A stretch of DNA of 64,000 nucleotides from Joyebacterum sp964521425 (GTDB taxonomy: Bacteria; Joyebacterota; Joyebacteria; Joyebacterales; Joyebacteraceae), in NCBI GenBank assembly GCA_964521425.1, contig CAZFRO010000009.1, forward strand, positions 22,176 through 86,175, written 5' to 3'. Position 1 is the stretch's first letter; the number at the start of each line of letters is the position of its first letter. Shown piece by piece: positions 52,972 through 62,727 of the stretch. A model generated the notes under the pieces. The model was not told where the DNA came from. It made no database searches and worked only from the letters and a program-made list of their open reading frames with translations. A program made the translations under genes and the position numbers.

Positions 52972-54450
52972 ATGACAGAGACGGGCAGCCCACTCAGGGT
53001 CTACACATTGAACGGCCTCCCGCCGGAGGTCGTCGCGGTCACATTCGCGAAGACGTCACGCGTACCCGACTCGTTTGAGGAGATTGCCCGCGAGCTCTCC
53101 GAGAGCGAGTCGTCGCGTTTCCACGAGAAGTGGGTGATAGGGTACGGGCACTCGTCCGTCGCCGAGCACGCGGTGCTCTCGATAGCCATCGAGAACATCT
53201 CCATCCTGGGCGCCAAACTCGTGGAGGAGAGCCGGCTTTCCTCGTTCACAGAGAAATCCACGCGCTACCAGGTGATGTCCCCCGACAACTACTACACTCC
53301 GCCCGTATTCGCGTCAGGCGAGGCAGGTGACGTCTACCGGGAAGCAATCGCCCGGCTCTACGCTGCCTATGACGAGCTGATGCCGGAGGCCAGGGCATAC
53401 TGCGATGAGGCCTACGGCGGTCCGGAATGGAGAGAGCGCGGCTACACCCCGAAGGGGAAGGCGTGTGACTCCATCCGCGGACTCCTGCCGGCCGCCGCCA
53501 AGACGAACATGGGTTGGACGGTCAACGCGAGGAGCCTGAAGCACGGGCTTGTCAGGATGGCCTCAAGTCCGCTCGATGAGATGCGTGGCCTGGCCGCGGA
53601 ACTCAGGAGGATCGGGGAGGTGCAGATTCCAACGCTGCTCAAGTACACCGATGCATCCCCCTACCAGGAGGGCTGGGAAGAGCGGATGGCCGCCGCGTTC
53701 TCGTCGCGCTCGCCGGCCGCTCGAGGGGCCGAGGCGGGGGCGCGAGGCGTAGCTGGATTCAGAGCGGCTACGGGCGCTCGAGGAGAACAGGCGTCCGGAG
53801 ACGCGCGCATCGTTCACTACGACGAGGATGGAGAGGTATCCGTGCTCGCATCGCTTCTCTTCCGAGCCGGCGGGCGGTCGTACGATGAGGCGCGGGCGAT
53901 CGTCGCAGGTATGAACAAGGACGAGCGGAGTTCAATGCTCGACGTAGCACTTGCGGGGATGACGGAGCATGAGGCGCCGGTCCGTGAGTTTGAGAACACA
54001 AGCTACACGTTTGAAATCACGTGTGACTTCGGCGCGTACCGCGACATTCAGCGGCATCGCATGACGACGCAGACCCAGCAGCTTCTGACGTGCGACCTGG
54101 GCTACGTGGTAACGGACGATGCACGCGCGGCCGGCCTGGCCGGACGAGTGGAGCGAGTACTTGAGGAAGCGTACGAGTCCTGGCGCATGCTCGCCGATAT
54201 CGATCCGGAGCACGCCCAGTACGTGGTGCCGCTCGCGTACAACAAACGCTTCCTCATGAGGATGAACTTCAGACAGGCATTCCATTTCGTGAGGTTGAGG
54301 TCGAAAGTCCAGGGGCACGAGTCCTACCGTCGCGTGGCGTGGGCGGTGAAGCGAGAGATAGAGCGTGTTCACCCGCTTCTGGGTGAACTCATACCGGTCG
54401 ACGTGGAAGGCGCACCGGCGGCGGAGATCGTCGGCGTGCGGGAACGATAG
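52972..54450 (+). CDS. Tandem ThyX-like protein (two thymidylate synthase ThyX folds)
   Basis: The protein has 492 residues, about twice the length of ThyX. The N-terminal half (1-240) has GYGHSSVAEHAVLSIAIEN and ESRLSSFTEKSTRY. The C-terminal half (275-485) has FEITCDFGAYRDIQRHRM followed by TTQTQQLLTCDLGY, and KVQGHESYRRVA. The canonical ThyX motif RHRxxSxNExSxRY is thus divided: the S-x2-E-x-S-x-RY part is in the first half and RHR in the second. An Ala/Gly/Arg linker (about 245-275) joins them. It could form a composite FAD-dependent thymidylate synthase site or have another role. Confidence 0.85.
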   Translation: MTETGSPLRVYTLNGLPPEVVAVTFAKTSRVPDSFEEIARELSESESSRFHEKWVIGYGHSSVAEHAVLSIAIENISILGAKLVEESRLSSFTEKSTRYQVMSPDNYYTPPVFASGEAGDVYREAIARLYAAYDELMPEARAYCDEAYGGPEWRERGYTPKGKACDSIRGLLPAAAKTNMGWTVNARSLKHGLVRMASSPLDEMRGLAAELRRIGEVQIPTLLKYTDASPYQEGWEERMAAAFSSRSPAARGAEAGARGVAGFRAATGARGEQASGDARIVHYDEDGEVSVLASLLFRAGGRSYDEARAIVAGMNKDERSSMLDVALAGMTEHEAPVREFENTSYTFEITCDFGAYRDIQRHRMTTQTQQLLTCDLGYVVTDDARAAGLAGRVERVLEEAYESWRMLADIDPEHAQYVVPLAYNKRFLMRMNFRQAFHFVRLRSKVQGHESYRRVAWAVKREIERVHPLLGELIPVDVEGAPAAEIVGVRER

Positions 54451-54480
54451 ACACGAGCGACAGCAGCTTAAGGATTGCGA

Positions 54481-55644
54481 ATGAGCGAGAAGCAACGAGA
54501 GAAGTCCGAGCACGAGTTGCCGGAGGGCGTTCCGCCGATCGAGGCGCTCGGCGCTGAGAAGGGCAAGCTCCATTACGGCGGGCAGGCTGTCATCGAGGGC
54601 GTGATGATGCGTGGCCCGCGCAAGGTCGCCGTGGCCGTCAGGCTTCCCAACGGGGAGATCGACATCCACAGTGAGGAGTTCACCTCAATCTCGAGGAAGA
54701 ACAAGATCCTCAGGCTGCCAATCATACGAGGCGGGCTGACTCTCATAGAGTCACTGGCCTTAGGGATCAAGGCTCTCAATTTCTCGGCGAGCGCCGCGAT
54801 GGAAGCCGAGGCGAAGATGGAGGCGGAGGCGAAGGCAGCGGAGAACGCCGATGCGAGCGGGGGCAGTGGGGCAGACGCAGGTGTCGAGGTGGGGGCTGGG
54901 GGGAAGGTGGATGCGGATGCGGTGGCTGAGGTGGAGGAGGTGGCCGAGCCACGAACGTTAGGGCGCGACGACTGGAGAACCAAGGCCGCGCTGACCGGCA
55001 CTATGGTGCTCGCCTTCGGCCTGGGTATCCTCTTCTTCTTCTACATTCCGCTCGTACTATCCGAGCAACTGACACGCTGGCTGGGAAGCGACAGCTCCAT
55101 TCTGTTCAACGCGATCGATGGTGTCATCCGCGTGACGTTCTTCCTTGCGTACATCTGGGGGATCTCCCAGTGGCGTGAGATGAGACGCGTCTTCGAGTAT
55201 CACGGCGCGGAGCACAAGACCATCTTCTGCCACGAGGAAGAGGCGGAGCTGACTCCTGAGAACGCGCAGAAGCACACAACGCGGCACCCCAGGTGCGGCA
55301 CGAGCTTCCTTCTCATAGTGATGGTCGTGAGCATACTGGTGTTCATGTTGACCGGACGCCCGCAGACCATCGCGCATCGCCTCATGAGGCTTCTGCTCAT
55401 TCCGGTCATCGCCGGCGTCTCGTACGAGATCATGAAGCTCTCAGCCCTCCACGGGACAGCGCGTTGGGCGAGAGCGGTCTCGGCTCCCGGGATGTGGCTT
55501 CAGGGGATAACCACGAAGCCTCCGTCGGACGCGCAGGTCGAGGTCGCGATCGCGGCGCTTGAGGCTGTGAGGGAAGGCGACGCGGATGCAGTGACCACGA
55601 CCGGCAACGGTGAAGATGAGACGGGTGGCAACGATGCTCGATAA
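54481..55644 (+). CDS. DUF1385 (YqhQ-like) membrane protein
   Basis: The protein has 387 residues. It carries the DUF1385 signatures GGQAVIEGVMMRGPRKVAVAV, LPIIRGGLTLIESL, EYHGAEHKTIFCHE and HPRCGTSFLLIVM, with four to five membrane segments. Residues about 105-160 are an acidic Ala/Glu/Asp/Gly insert. The family often lies next to prfA/prmC, as here. The function is unknown; conserved His/Cys/Glu suggest metal. The stop overlaps the prfA start. Confidence 0.9.
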   Translation: MSEKQREKSEHELPEGVPPIEALGAEKGKLHYGGQAVIEGVMMRGPRKVAVAVRLPNGEIDIHSEEFTSISRKNKILRLPIIRGGLTLIESLALGIKALNFSASAAMEAEAKMEAEAKAAENADASGGSGADAGVEVGAGGKVDADAVAEVEEVAEPRTLGRDDWRTKAALTGTMVLAFGLGILFFFYIPLVLSEQLTRWLGSDSSILFNAIDGVIRVTFFLAYIWGISQWREMRRVFEYHGAEHKTIFCHEEEAELTPENAQKHTTRHPRCGTSFLLIVMVVSILVFMLTGRPQTIAHRLMRLLLIPVIAGVSYEIMKLSALHGTARWARAVSAPGMWLQGITTKPPSDAQVEVAIAALEAVREGDADAVTTTGNGEDETGGNDAR

Positions 55645-56701
55645 GCTCATATCCATAAGGAAGCACTTCGACGAACTCACGGAGCTTCTCTCCACCCCCG
55701 AGGTGCTCGCCGACCACAACCTCATCAGGAAGTACTCGAAGGAGCGGGCCGGGCTCAATGATGTCGTTCTTGCCGGTACGGAGTACCAGAAGGTCATGAG
55801 CGACATAGAGGCTGCTACGGAGATAATCGAAGCTGCCGACGATCCCGAGGAGAAGGAGTTCGCGAAGGAAGAGCTGGAGGAGCTTAGCGCACGCCGGTCG
55901 GAGCTTGAAGAGCGACTGAGACTCCTGCTCGTCCCGAAGGATCCGAACGACGACAAGAGCGTGATCGTCGAGATCCGGGCGGGGACCGGTGGTGAGGAAG
56001 CCGGGCTCTTCGCTTCCGATCTATTCCGGATGTACTCGCGCTACGCCGAGCGCCGGAAGTGGGTGATCGACGTCATGAACACGAGCGAGAGTGGAACCGG
56101 TGGATTCAAGGAGATCGTCTTCTCTGTCGACGGGCATGGCGCCTACAGTCGCTTCAAGTACGAGAGCGGTGTTCACCGCGTACAGCGTGTGCCCGAGACT
56201 GAGTCGCAGGGAAGGATCCATACATCCGCGGCTACCGTGGCCGTGCTTCCTGAAGTCGAGGAAGTCGACATAGAGATTAAGCAGGAAGACCTCAAGATAG
56301 ACGTCTACCGCGCGACCGGTCCCGGTGGCCAGAGCGTCAACACAACCGATTCGGCCGTCCGCATCACGCACAAGCCGACCGGACTCGTGGTTACGTGTCA
56401 GGATGAGAAATCACAGCACAAGAACAAGACGAAGGCACTCAAGGTGCTGAGAGCCAGGCTCTACGAGGTCGAGCGTGAGAAGCAAGAGGCGGAGATGGCC
56501 GAGACCCGCAGAAGCCAGATATCAACGGGGGATCGGAGCGCCAAGATCCGCACCTACAACTTCCCGCAGAGCCGGGTCACGGACCACAGAATCAACTTGA
56601 CGCTCTACGGCATCGATCAGGTGCTTGACGGTGGGCTCGACGAGCTTATGGACGCGCTCGCGACTCAGGACCAGGCCGACAAGATGGCGCACTCGGAGTG
56701 A
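55634..56701 (+). CDS. prfA: Peptide chain release factor 1
   Basis: The protein has 355 residues from ATG 55634, overlapping the previous gene by 11 nt. GGQ in RATGPGGQSVNTTDSAV (near 231) enters the peptidyl transferase centre, and the stop-codon tripeptide is PET in RVPETESQGRIHTS, which marks RF1 (UAG/UAA). PrmC, which methylates the GGQ glutamine, follows with overlapping codons. Confidence 0.97.
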   Translation: MLDKLISIRKHFDELTELLSTPEVLADHNLIRKYSKERAGLNDVVLAGTEYQKVMSDIEAATEIIEAADDPEEKEFAKEELEELSARRSELEERLRLLLVPKDPNDDKSVIVEIRAGTGGEEAGLFASDLFRMYSRYAERRKWVIDVMNTSESGTGGFKEIVFSVDGHGAYSRFKYESGVHRVQRVPETESQGRIHTSAATVAVLPEVEEVDIEIKQEDLKIDVYRATGPGGQSVNTTDSAVRITHKPTGLVVTCQDEKSQHKNKTKALKVLRARLYEVEREKQEAEMAETRRSQISTGDRSAKIRTYNFPQSRVTDHRINLTLYGIDQVLDGGLDELMDALATQDQADKMAHSE

Positions 56702-57627
56702 GGGCCTTGGCTACCGTCTGGACCATCACGGGACTCATCAACTGGAGCAGGAGCTACCTCGCCGAGAGGGGCTTCGAGAACGCACGGCTCGAGACAGAGC
56801 TACTACTGAGTCACGTGCTTTCTCTTCCGAGAATCGAACTATATGTCCAGCACGACCGTCAGTTGAATCAGGACGAGCTGGCGAGATACAAGGCGTTGTT
56901 CAAGAGGCGCCTGGCTTGGGAGCCGGTGCAGTATGTCACAGGCACATCGGCCTTCATGATGGCCGAGTTTGAGGTGACACCGGCGACGCTGATACCCCGG
57001 CCCGAGACCGAGGCGATGACAGAGATCGCGATCGGGCTCATCGCCGGGCAGGCGCGCGGTGACAGCACGGATCCAGGGACCGAAGGTCGCTTGCTCCTGG
57101 CCGATATCGGAACAGGTTCAGGTGTCATCGCCATCACGCTGGCGCAGAGGTTCCCGGAGGCCGAAGTTGTTGCCACCGACATATCGGCCGACGCGCTCTC
57201 GGTGGCGGAGCGTAACGTATCGAGCCTCGGCGTCTCGGAGAGAGTCCGGTTCCTGAAGGGCTCTGGAGTCGAACCCCTTGCCGCGGCGGGGCTTCAGGGG
57301 AAGCTCTCAGGAATCGTCTCGAACCCGCCGTACGTTTGTTCGGGTGACATGGAGACGCTTCCACGCGAGGTGCGCGAGTTCGAACCACGAATTGCGCTCG
57401 ACGGGGGCAGCGATGGACTTGACTGCATCCGTCGCCTGGCGCAGGATGGTCCTGAGTTCCTGGCGGACGGCGGAGTAATGGCGATCGAGTTCGGAGATGG
57501 GCAGGCCGGCGCCGTGCGCGAGTTGATGGAGAAGCGGCTTCAACACGTAGAGATACGCAAGGATTACGCTGGTCGTGACCGCATGGCGACCGGGATCAAG
57601 ACAGCCGAGGCGGACCGCAATGGATAG
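56698..57627 (+). CDS. prmC: Release factor glutamine methyltransferase PrmC
   Basis: The protein has 309 residues; its GTG start overlaps the prfA stop (GTGA). An N-terminal helical domain is followed by the SAM-binding motif LADIGTGSGVIAITLA and the catalytic NPPY in VSNPPYVC. It methylates the GGQ of the release factor encoded just upstream. Confidence 0.96.
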   Translation: MRALATVWTITGLINWSRSYLAERGFENARLETELLLSHVLSLPRIELYVQHDRQLNQDELARYKALFKRRLAWEPVQYVTGTSAFMMAEFEVTPATLIPRPETEAMTEIAIGLIAGQARGDSTDPGTEGRLLLADIGTGSGVIAITLAQRFPEAEVVATDISADALSVAERNVSSLGVSERVRFLKGSGVEPLAAAGLQGKLSGIVSNPPYVCSGDMETLPREVREFEPRIALDGGSDGLDCIRRLAQDGPEFLADGGVMAIEFGDGQAGAVRELMEKRLQHVEIRKDYAGRDRMATGIKTAEADRNG

Positions 57628-58879
57628 AATCATCGTAGACGGTGGCGCACAGCTCAAGGGTGAGATTCGGATCAGCGGCGCCAAGAACGCAGCCCTTCCG
57701 ATCATGGCGGCGACCCTGCTTTCACCGGGGACATTCCTCCTGAGTAACGTCCCGAGACTCAGAGACGTCATCACCATGGAACACGTGCTCCGTGTGCTCG
57801 GGGCGCAGGTCACGCATCACGACCACAGCATCACTGTGGATACGACCAACTGCAACTATCATGAGGCTCCGTATGAGCTGGTCAAGACCATGCGAGCTTC
57901 GATCTGTGTGCTCGGTCCGGTTCTCGCGAGACTGGGACGAGCCCGTGTCTCGCTCCCGGGTGGATGTGCCTGGGGCCCCCGTCCGGTTGATTTTCATATC
58001 AAGGCGATGCGGGATCTCGGAGCCAGCGTTGAGATCGAACACGGTTACATAGTGGCCAAGGCGAAGCGGCTCAAGGGCGCCAGTATCGTCTTCGAGAAGT
58101 CGAGCGTGGGCGCCACCGAGAACGCGATGATGGCAGCGACGCTCGCCGACGGGAGAACCGTTATCGAGAACGCGGCGAGTGAACCCGAGATAAGCGCGCT
58201 TGCGGACTTCCTCAGAAGCATGGGGTCCTCGATAGAGGGAGACGGAACCGGCACCATCACGATCGAGGGCGTCGATGAACTGAGGTCGGCCGATGTGAGC
58301 GTTGTGCCGGACAGGATCGAGGCGGGAACGTTCATGGTCGCGGCTGCGATCACGCGTGGCGACGTTCTTATTATGGGTGCTGACATCGCGCACTGTGCGG
58401 CCGTCGTGTCGAAGTTGCGTGAGGCGGGAGTCGAGGTGATCGCGGCGGAGGACGGGATTCGTGTCCGCGGCCCCGAGCGGCTCGGATCCGTGAACGTGAC
58501 CACGGCGCCGTACCCGGGATTTCCGACCGACATGCAGGCGCAGTTCATGGCGCTTATGTCGGTCGCCGGTGGAAGCAGCGTCATAACCGATACAATCTAC
58601 GCAGACAGGTTCTCCCATGTGCCGGAGCTCAGAAGGCTCGGCGCGGACATCACGATGGATCGCAATGTCGCCGTCGTTACCGGAACGGAGCATCTCTCCG
58701 GGGCCAAGGTCATGGCGACCGACCTCAGGGCGAGCGCGGCGCTCATTCTGGCGGGGCTTGTCGCTGAGGGTGAGACCGAGATCTCGCGTGTATATCACAT
58801 CGATCGCGGGTACGAGGCCATCGAGAAGAAGCTCTCGGGGCTGGGCGCTCGCGTATGGAGGGAGAAGGGGGACGCCTGA
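57620..58879 (+). CDS. murA: UDP-N-acetylglucosamine 1-carboxyvinyltransferase
   Basis: The protein has 419 residues. It starts IIVDGGAQLKGEIRISGAKNAALP; catalytic Cys116 lies in LPGGCAWGPRPVD, the residue attacked by fosfomycin, so the enzyme should be sensitive. It performs the first committed step of peptidoglycan synthesis. It overlaps prmC by 8 nt. Confidence 0.97.
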   Translation: MDRIIVDGGAQLKGEIRISGAKNAALPIMAATLLSPGTFLLSNVPRLRDVITMEHVLRVLGAQVTHHDHSITVDTTNCNYHEAPYELVKTMRASICVLGPVLARLGRARVSLPGGCAWGPRPVDFHIKAMRDLGASVEIEHGYIVAKAKRLKGASIVFEKSSVGATENAMMAATLADGRTVIENAASEPEISALADFLRSMGSSIEGDGTGTITIEGVDELRSADVSVVPDRIEAGTFMVAAAITRGDVLIMGADIAHCAAVVSKLREAGVEVIAAEDGIRVRGPERLGSVNVTTAPYPGFPTDMQAQFMALMSVAGGSSVITDTIYADRFSHVPELRRLGADITMDRNVAVVTGTEHLSGAKVMATDLRASAALILAGLVAEGETEISRVYHIDRGYEAIEKKLSGLGARVWREKGDA

Positions 58880-58963
58880 CGAAGCGGCGACCTCTCTAGA
58901 TGTGACCGCCTCGATCAGCATGAGGGCAGCCGGACAGCCGCCCGATTGGAATGCGGAGGAGTG

Positions 58964-60886
58964 ATGGCAGAGCACAGGCGGCACGTCATCCTCGGAACGG
59001 CCGGGCACATTGACCACGGCAAGACCGAACTCGTGCGTGCGCTGACCGGTGTTGACACCGACCGATTGGCCGAAGAGAAAGAGCGGGGGATAACCATAGA
59101 GCTTGGATTCACCAGGCTCGATCTTCCGACCGGCGACTCGGTTGGGATCATCGATGTTCCAGGACATGAGAAGTTCATCAAGACGATGCTCGCCGGTGTG
59201 GCGGGCATCGATCTTGTTATGCTCGTGGTTGCGGCTGACGAGGGCGTGATGCCGCAGACACGCGAGCATATGGATATCATAGACCTTCTTGGAATCAACT
59301 GTGGCGTCGTCGCACTCACCAAGACAGATCTCGTCGTGCCAGAGGAGATGGAACTGGCCCACGACGATTGCCTGAAACTCCTCGAGGGAACGGGGCTTGA
59401 GGGGGCCGCGATAGTGCCGGTCTCGTCGGTAACAGGGGACGGGATAGACGAACTCGTGAAGGAACTAGGTCGGCTTGTGGCTGGTGTCGAGGAGAGAAGC
59501 GGCGCCGGGCACGCGCGTCTGCCCATCGATAGGGTCTTCACTCTTACCGGGCATGGGACCATTGTGACAGGAACGCTCTGGTCCGGGAGCGTGAGTCCGG
59601 GGGACAAGCTCGAGGTCTATCCTGCGGGACTCCCGACGCGTATCAGAAGCGTTCATGTTCACGATAGACCAGTCGAACGAGCGGAGGCGGGGCAGCGAAC
59701 GGCCTTAGGTCTCCACGGCGTGTCGAAGGACGAGGTGACGCGCGGAGATACTGTGGGGACTCCGCGGGCTCTCCACACGACGCATATGATAGATGCCAGG
59801 CTTCGGCTTGTGGCCGATGCCAAGCCGATCAAGAACAGGACTCGCGTGCATCTGAATATCGGGACCTCGGAGGTTCTGGCTCGAGTCATCCTGCTCGAGG
59901 GCGGTGGGCTCGCGGCCGGCAAGGACGCACTCGTCCAGATGAGGCTCGAGAGCGCCATCCTGGCTGAGAAGGACGACCTCTTCGTGATACGGTCGTACTC
60001 ACCGGTCCGCACGATAGGCGGGGGGCGGGTCATCGACCCCATTCCCAGACGCCACAAGCGTGCGCACGAGGACGTCCTCGATGCGTTGGGCGTGCTTGAG
60101 AGCGGCGGACACGACGAGGTGCTTCTGCATGTCATAGGTGAGAGCGGCCTCGAGGGGATTTCAGAGAAGAAGCTCGGCCAGAAGGTGGATGACGCTCTTC
60201 TTCCCAGTGTGGAGGGGCTCCTGGCAGACGGGCGTCTGCGGAAGATTGCAGGGAGGCTCCTGACTGCCGACGGCTATTCCTCCCTGCGTGGCGGGATCGA
60301 ACAGCTCCTGAAGGCGCAGGTCGCCGATTCGCCCCTTGAATGGGGGATGTCCGCAGAGGAGCTTAGAGGGAAGCTCGGCAGGAATCTCGAGCGCTCTGTG
60401 TTGGATGCGGCGCTCGGTGAACTCGCGGATTCCGGGGATATTTCTCGGCGGGAGGATCTGGTACGGTGGGGTGTGGAAAGTGTCGCGCTGTCACCGGCTC
60501 AGCAGAAGCTCGCGAGCGCGATCGAATCGCGGCTGCTCAAGGCGGATGCACTTCCTCCCACGCTCGAGGTTCTTCATGATGAGATCGAGGACGAACTCGG
60601 CGCTCTATTCAGGGAATCGGAGTTCGATGCCATTGTGAAACTCCTTGCATCGGAAGGGCGGATGGTGAAGGTGACGAGCACGCTCTCCTTTCATCCGGAT
60701 GTTGTGGAGCGCATTCGCAAACAGGTGCTTCAACACTTCGAGACGGAACGCGAGCTGGGAGTGTCCTCGTTCAAGGACATGGTCGGTCTGACCCGGAAGT
60801 ATGCGATTCCGCTTCTTGAGTTCTTCGATAGCGAGGGGATAACACTGAGGTCGGGTAACGTGAGGCTCAAGGGCCACAAGGCGTAG
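58964..60886 (+). CDS. selB: Selenocysteine-specific elongation factor SelB
   Basis: The protein has 640 residues, with GGAGG upstream of ATG 58964. The GTPase domain has GHIDHGKTELVRALTG, DVPGHEKFI and TKTD; domains II-III follow, and about 250 C-terminal residues form the winged helices that bind the SECIS hairpin. It delivers Sec-tRNA at in-frame UGA codons, so the organism should make selenoproteins. selA, selC and selD are not in this window. Confidence 0.95.
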   Translation: MAEHRRHVILGTAGHIDHGKTELVRALTGVDTDRLAEEKERGITIELGFTRLDLPTGDSVGIIDVPGHEKFIKTMLAGVAGIDLVMLVVAADEGVMPQTREHMDIIDLLGINCGVVALTKTDLVVPEEMELAHDDCLKLLEGTGLEGAAIVPVSSVTGDGIDELVKELGRLVAGVEERSGAGHARLPIDRVFTLTGHGTIVTGTLWSGSVSPGDKLEVYPAGLPTRIRSVHVHDRPVERAEAGQRTALGLHGVSKDEVTRGDTVGTPRALHTTHMIDARLRLVADAKPIKNRTRVHLNIGTSEVLARVILLEGGGLAAGKDALVQMRLESAILAEKDDLFVIRSYSPVRTIGGGRVIDPIPRRHKRAHEDVLDALGVLESGGHDEVLLHVIGESGLEGISEKKLGQKVDDALLPSVEGLLADGRLRKIAGRLLTADGYSSLRGGIEQLLKAQVADSPLEWGMSAEELRGKLGRNLERSVLDAALGELADSGDISRREDLVRWGVESVALSPAQQKLASAIESRLLKADALPPTLEVLHDEIEDELGALFRESEFDAIVKLLASEGRMVKVTSTLSFHPDVVERIRKQVLQHFETERELGVSSFKDMVGLTRKYAIPLLEFFDSEGITLRSGNVRLKGHKA

Positions 60887-60900
60887 TCGACTGGAGCAAG

Positions 60901-61983
60901 ATGACTCTCAAGCCACGAAGGAAGTCCAGGCAGGTCAACATCGGCTATGTCGAGGTCGGCGGTGACGCCCCGATATCGATTCAGTCGATGACCAATACGC
61001 GTACGCACGACGTGGACGCGACCGTCGCCCAGATTGAGCGTCTGACCGCCGCAGGATGTGAGATCGTGCGCGTGGCCGTGCCGGACTCAGCATCGGTCAA
61101 CGCGCTCCCGGAGATCCTCATCAGGTCCAGCATCCCCGTTGTCGGTGACATACACTTCGATCACAGACTGGGTATCAATGCCATCGAGGCGGGCGTGCAC
61201 GCGCTTCGCATCAACCCCGGCAATATCGGGGGGAAGGAACGCGTCGCTGAGATAGCTCTGGCCGCCAAGGAAAGGCACATCCCCATCCGCGTCGGCGTGA
61301 ATGCGGGGTCGCTTGAAAAGGACATCCTCGAACGCAATGGCCACCCGACGGCCGAGGGACTTGCGGAGAGCGCCATGAGGCAGTTGGAACTCATGGAGAG
61401 CCTGGGTTTCAGCGACCTCATCCTCTCACTCAAGTCTTCCGATGTGATGATGACGATTGAGGCCAACCGGATCATCGCTTCACGATGCGACTACCCGCTT
61501 CACGTGGGAGTGACTGAGGCCGGGACCCTTGTCTCTGGGGCCGTACGTTCGGCAGTAGGTCTGGGCGTTCTTCTGGCGGAAGGCATAGGGGACACGCTGA
61601 GGGTCAGCCTCGCCGGGGCTCCCGAGTCCGAGATCCCGGTGGCGCGCGCGATCCTGTCGTCACTCGGTCGCAGGCACGGTGGAGTTACGGTCATAGCCTG
61701 CCCGACGTGCGGAAGAACCGAGATCGACGTCGCGAGTCTGGCGACTCGAGTCGAGGAGGCCACGGTCGGTGTGTCCGCTCCCGTCATAGTCGCCATCATG
61801 GGGTGCGCCGTGAACGGTCCCGGCGAAGCGCGGGAGGCCGATATCGGTGTTGCCGGAGGCGGCAAGGAGGCCATCCTCTTCCGGAACGGCAAGATCGTGG
61901 AGCGAATAGACGAAGACAGTGCGGTCGAGAGACTCGTGAACGAGATACACGCACTCGCGGAGGCTGGCGGTTCATCGGAATAG
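60901..61983 (+). CDS. ispG: 4-hydroxy-3-methylbut-2-en-1-yl diphosphate synthase IspG
   Basis: The protein has 360 residues, the short bacterial type. Signatures: PISIQSMTNTRTHDVDATVAQ, RINPGNIGG, and the 4Fe-4S Cys ligands in ACPTCGRTEID and MGCAVNGPGEAREADIG. It belongs to the MEP isoprenoid pathway. This pathway would supply prenyl diphosphates that the synthase-like domain of the RiPP maturase might use, if that domain is active. Confidence 0.97.
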   Translation: MTLKPRRKSRQVNIGYVEVGGDAPISIQSMTNTRTHDVDATVAQIERLTAAGCEIVRVAVPDSASVNALPEILIRSSIPVVGDIHFDHRLGINAIEAGVHALRINPGNIGGKERVAEIALAAKERHIPIRVGVNAGSLEKDILERNGHPTAEGLAESAMRQLELMESLGFSDLILSLKSSDVMMTIEANRIIASRCDYPLHVGVTEAGTLVSGAVRSAVGLGVLLAEGIGDTLRVSLAGAPESEIPVARAILSSLGRRHGGVTVIACPTCGRTEIDVASLATRVEEATVGVSAPVIVAIMGCAVNGPGEAREADIGVAGGGKEAILFRNGKIVERIDEDSAVERLVNEIHALAEAGGSSE

Positions 61984-62058
61984 TCAGCTTCGGACGGTGT
62001 GAGGCGGAGATCCAGAGGCCCCCGTGGCCTACCCCAGACGAAAGATGAGGTCGAAGAT

Positions 62059-62598
62059 ATGGACGCCAGATTCTACAACGCCAACGCTCAACTCTCGGAT
62101 GTTGGGTCCGTCTCCATTCGGTCGCTTCGACACGATGACAAGGAACGCCTGCTGGGCCTCTTTCGTCGTCTGATGCGGAGGTCGATCTACTTCCGGTTTC
62201 TGGGAGAGGACAAGAAAGACGTCACGCCGGACGAACTCGCATACTATACGGAGATCGATTTCGAGAACCACGTCGCCTTGGCAGCGAGCCTGCACGAGGG
62301 TGGTAAGGAGAGGATTGTCGGAGTCGGCCGATACATAATCGACGAGCAGTCCAAGGGAGCAAAGAGCGCCGAGGTCACGTTCTGTGTCGCCGATGAGTAC
62401 CAGGGGCGAGGTATCGGAACGGGACTTCTGGACCATCTCGTTCGCGTCGCGAGAGCCCAGGGCATCACGAGATTCGAAGGCCGCCTCTTTGCCTCGAACT
62501 CGAAGATGTTCAGTGTTCTTGAGAAGAGCGGGTTCAGTCTCAAGAACGTGAGCAAGTCAGGTGGCATCATCCACACGGAGTTCTCGATCAAGAAGTAG
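62059..62598 (+). CDS. GNAT family N-acetyltransferase
   Basis: The protein has 179 residues. The start IRSLRHDDKERLLGLFRRL resembles the acetyltransferase domain fused to acyl-CoA synthetases and Pat-type protein acetyltransferases. The acetyl-CoA loop is DEYQGRGIGTGLLDHLV (Q/RxxGxG/A). The substrate is unknown. ATG 62059 is favoured over the upstream open frame. Confidence 0.88.
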   Translation: MDARFYNANAQLSDVGSVSIRSLRHDDKERLLGLFRRLMRRSIYFRFLGEDKKDVTPDELAYYTEIDFENHVALAASLHEGGKERIVGVGRYIIDEQSKGAKSAEVTFCVADEYQGRGIGTGLLDHLVRVARAQGITRFEGRLFASNSKMFSVLEKSGFSLKNVSKSGGIIHTEFSIKK

Positions 62599-62634
62599 CG
62601 ATCAGGACCCCGGTACTAACCCCTGAGTCCGAGC

Positions 62635-62663
62635 TTGACAGTTGGTTCTGTGTTAGGTATAAC
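62635..62663 (+). promoter_or_regulatory. sigma70-type promoter of the integron-type integrase
   Basis: TTGACA, 17 nt, TATAAC (62658-62663). It overlaps the longest possible reading frame start (TTG 62635), which shows that the real start codon lies downstream. Confidence 0.7.
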
Positions 62664-62727
62664 TGGGCCAAGCTCGGGATCTATTCGATACACCCCTGCC
62701 AAGACCTCCCCGTTGAGGGTCCCGACC

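Noticed and set aside
62635..62727. TTG 62635 as integrase start
   Set aside because: It coincides with the -35 element of a strong promoter whose transcript would begin downstream of it.
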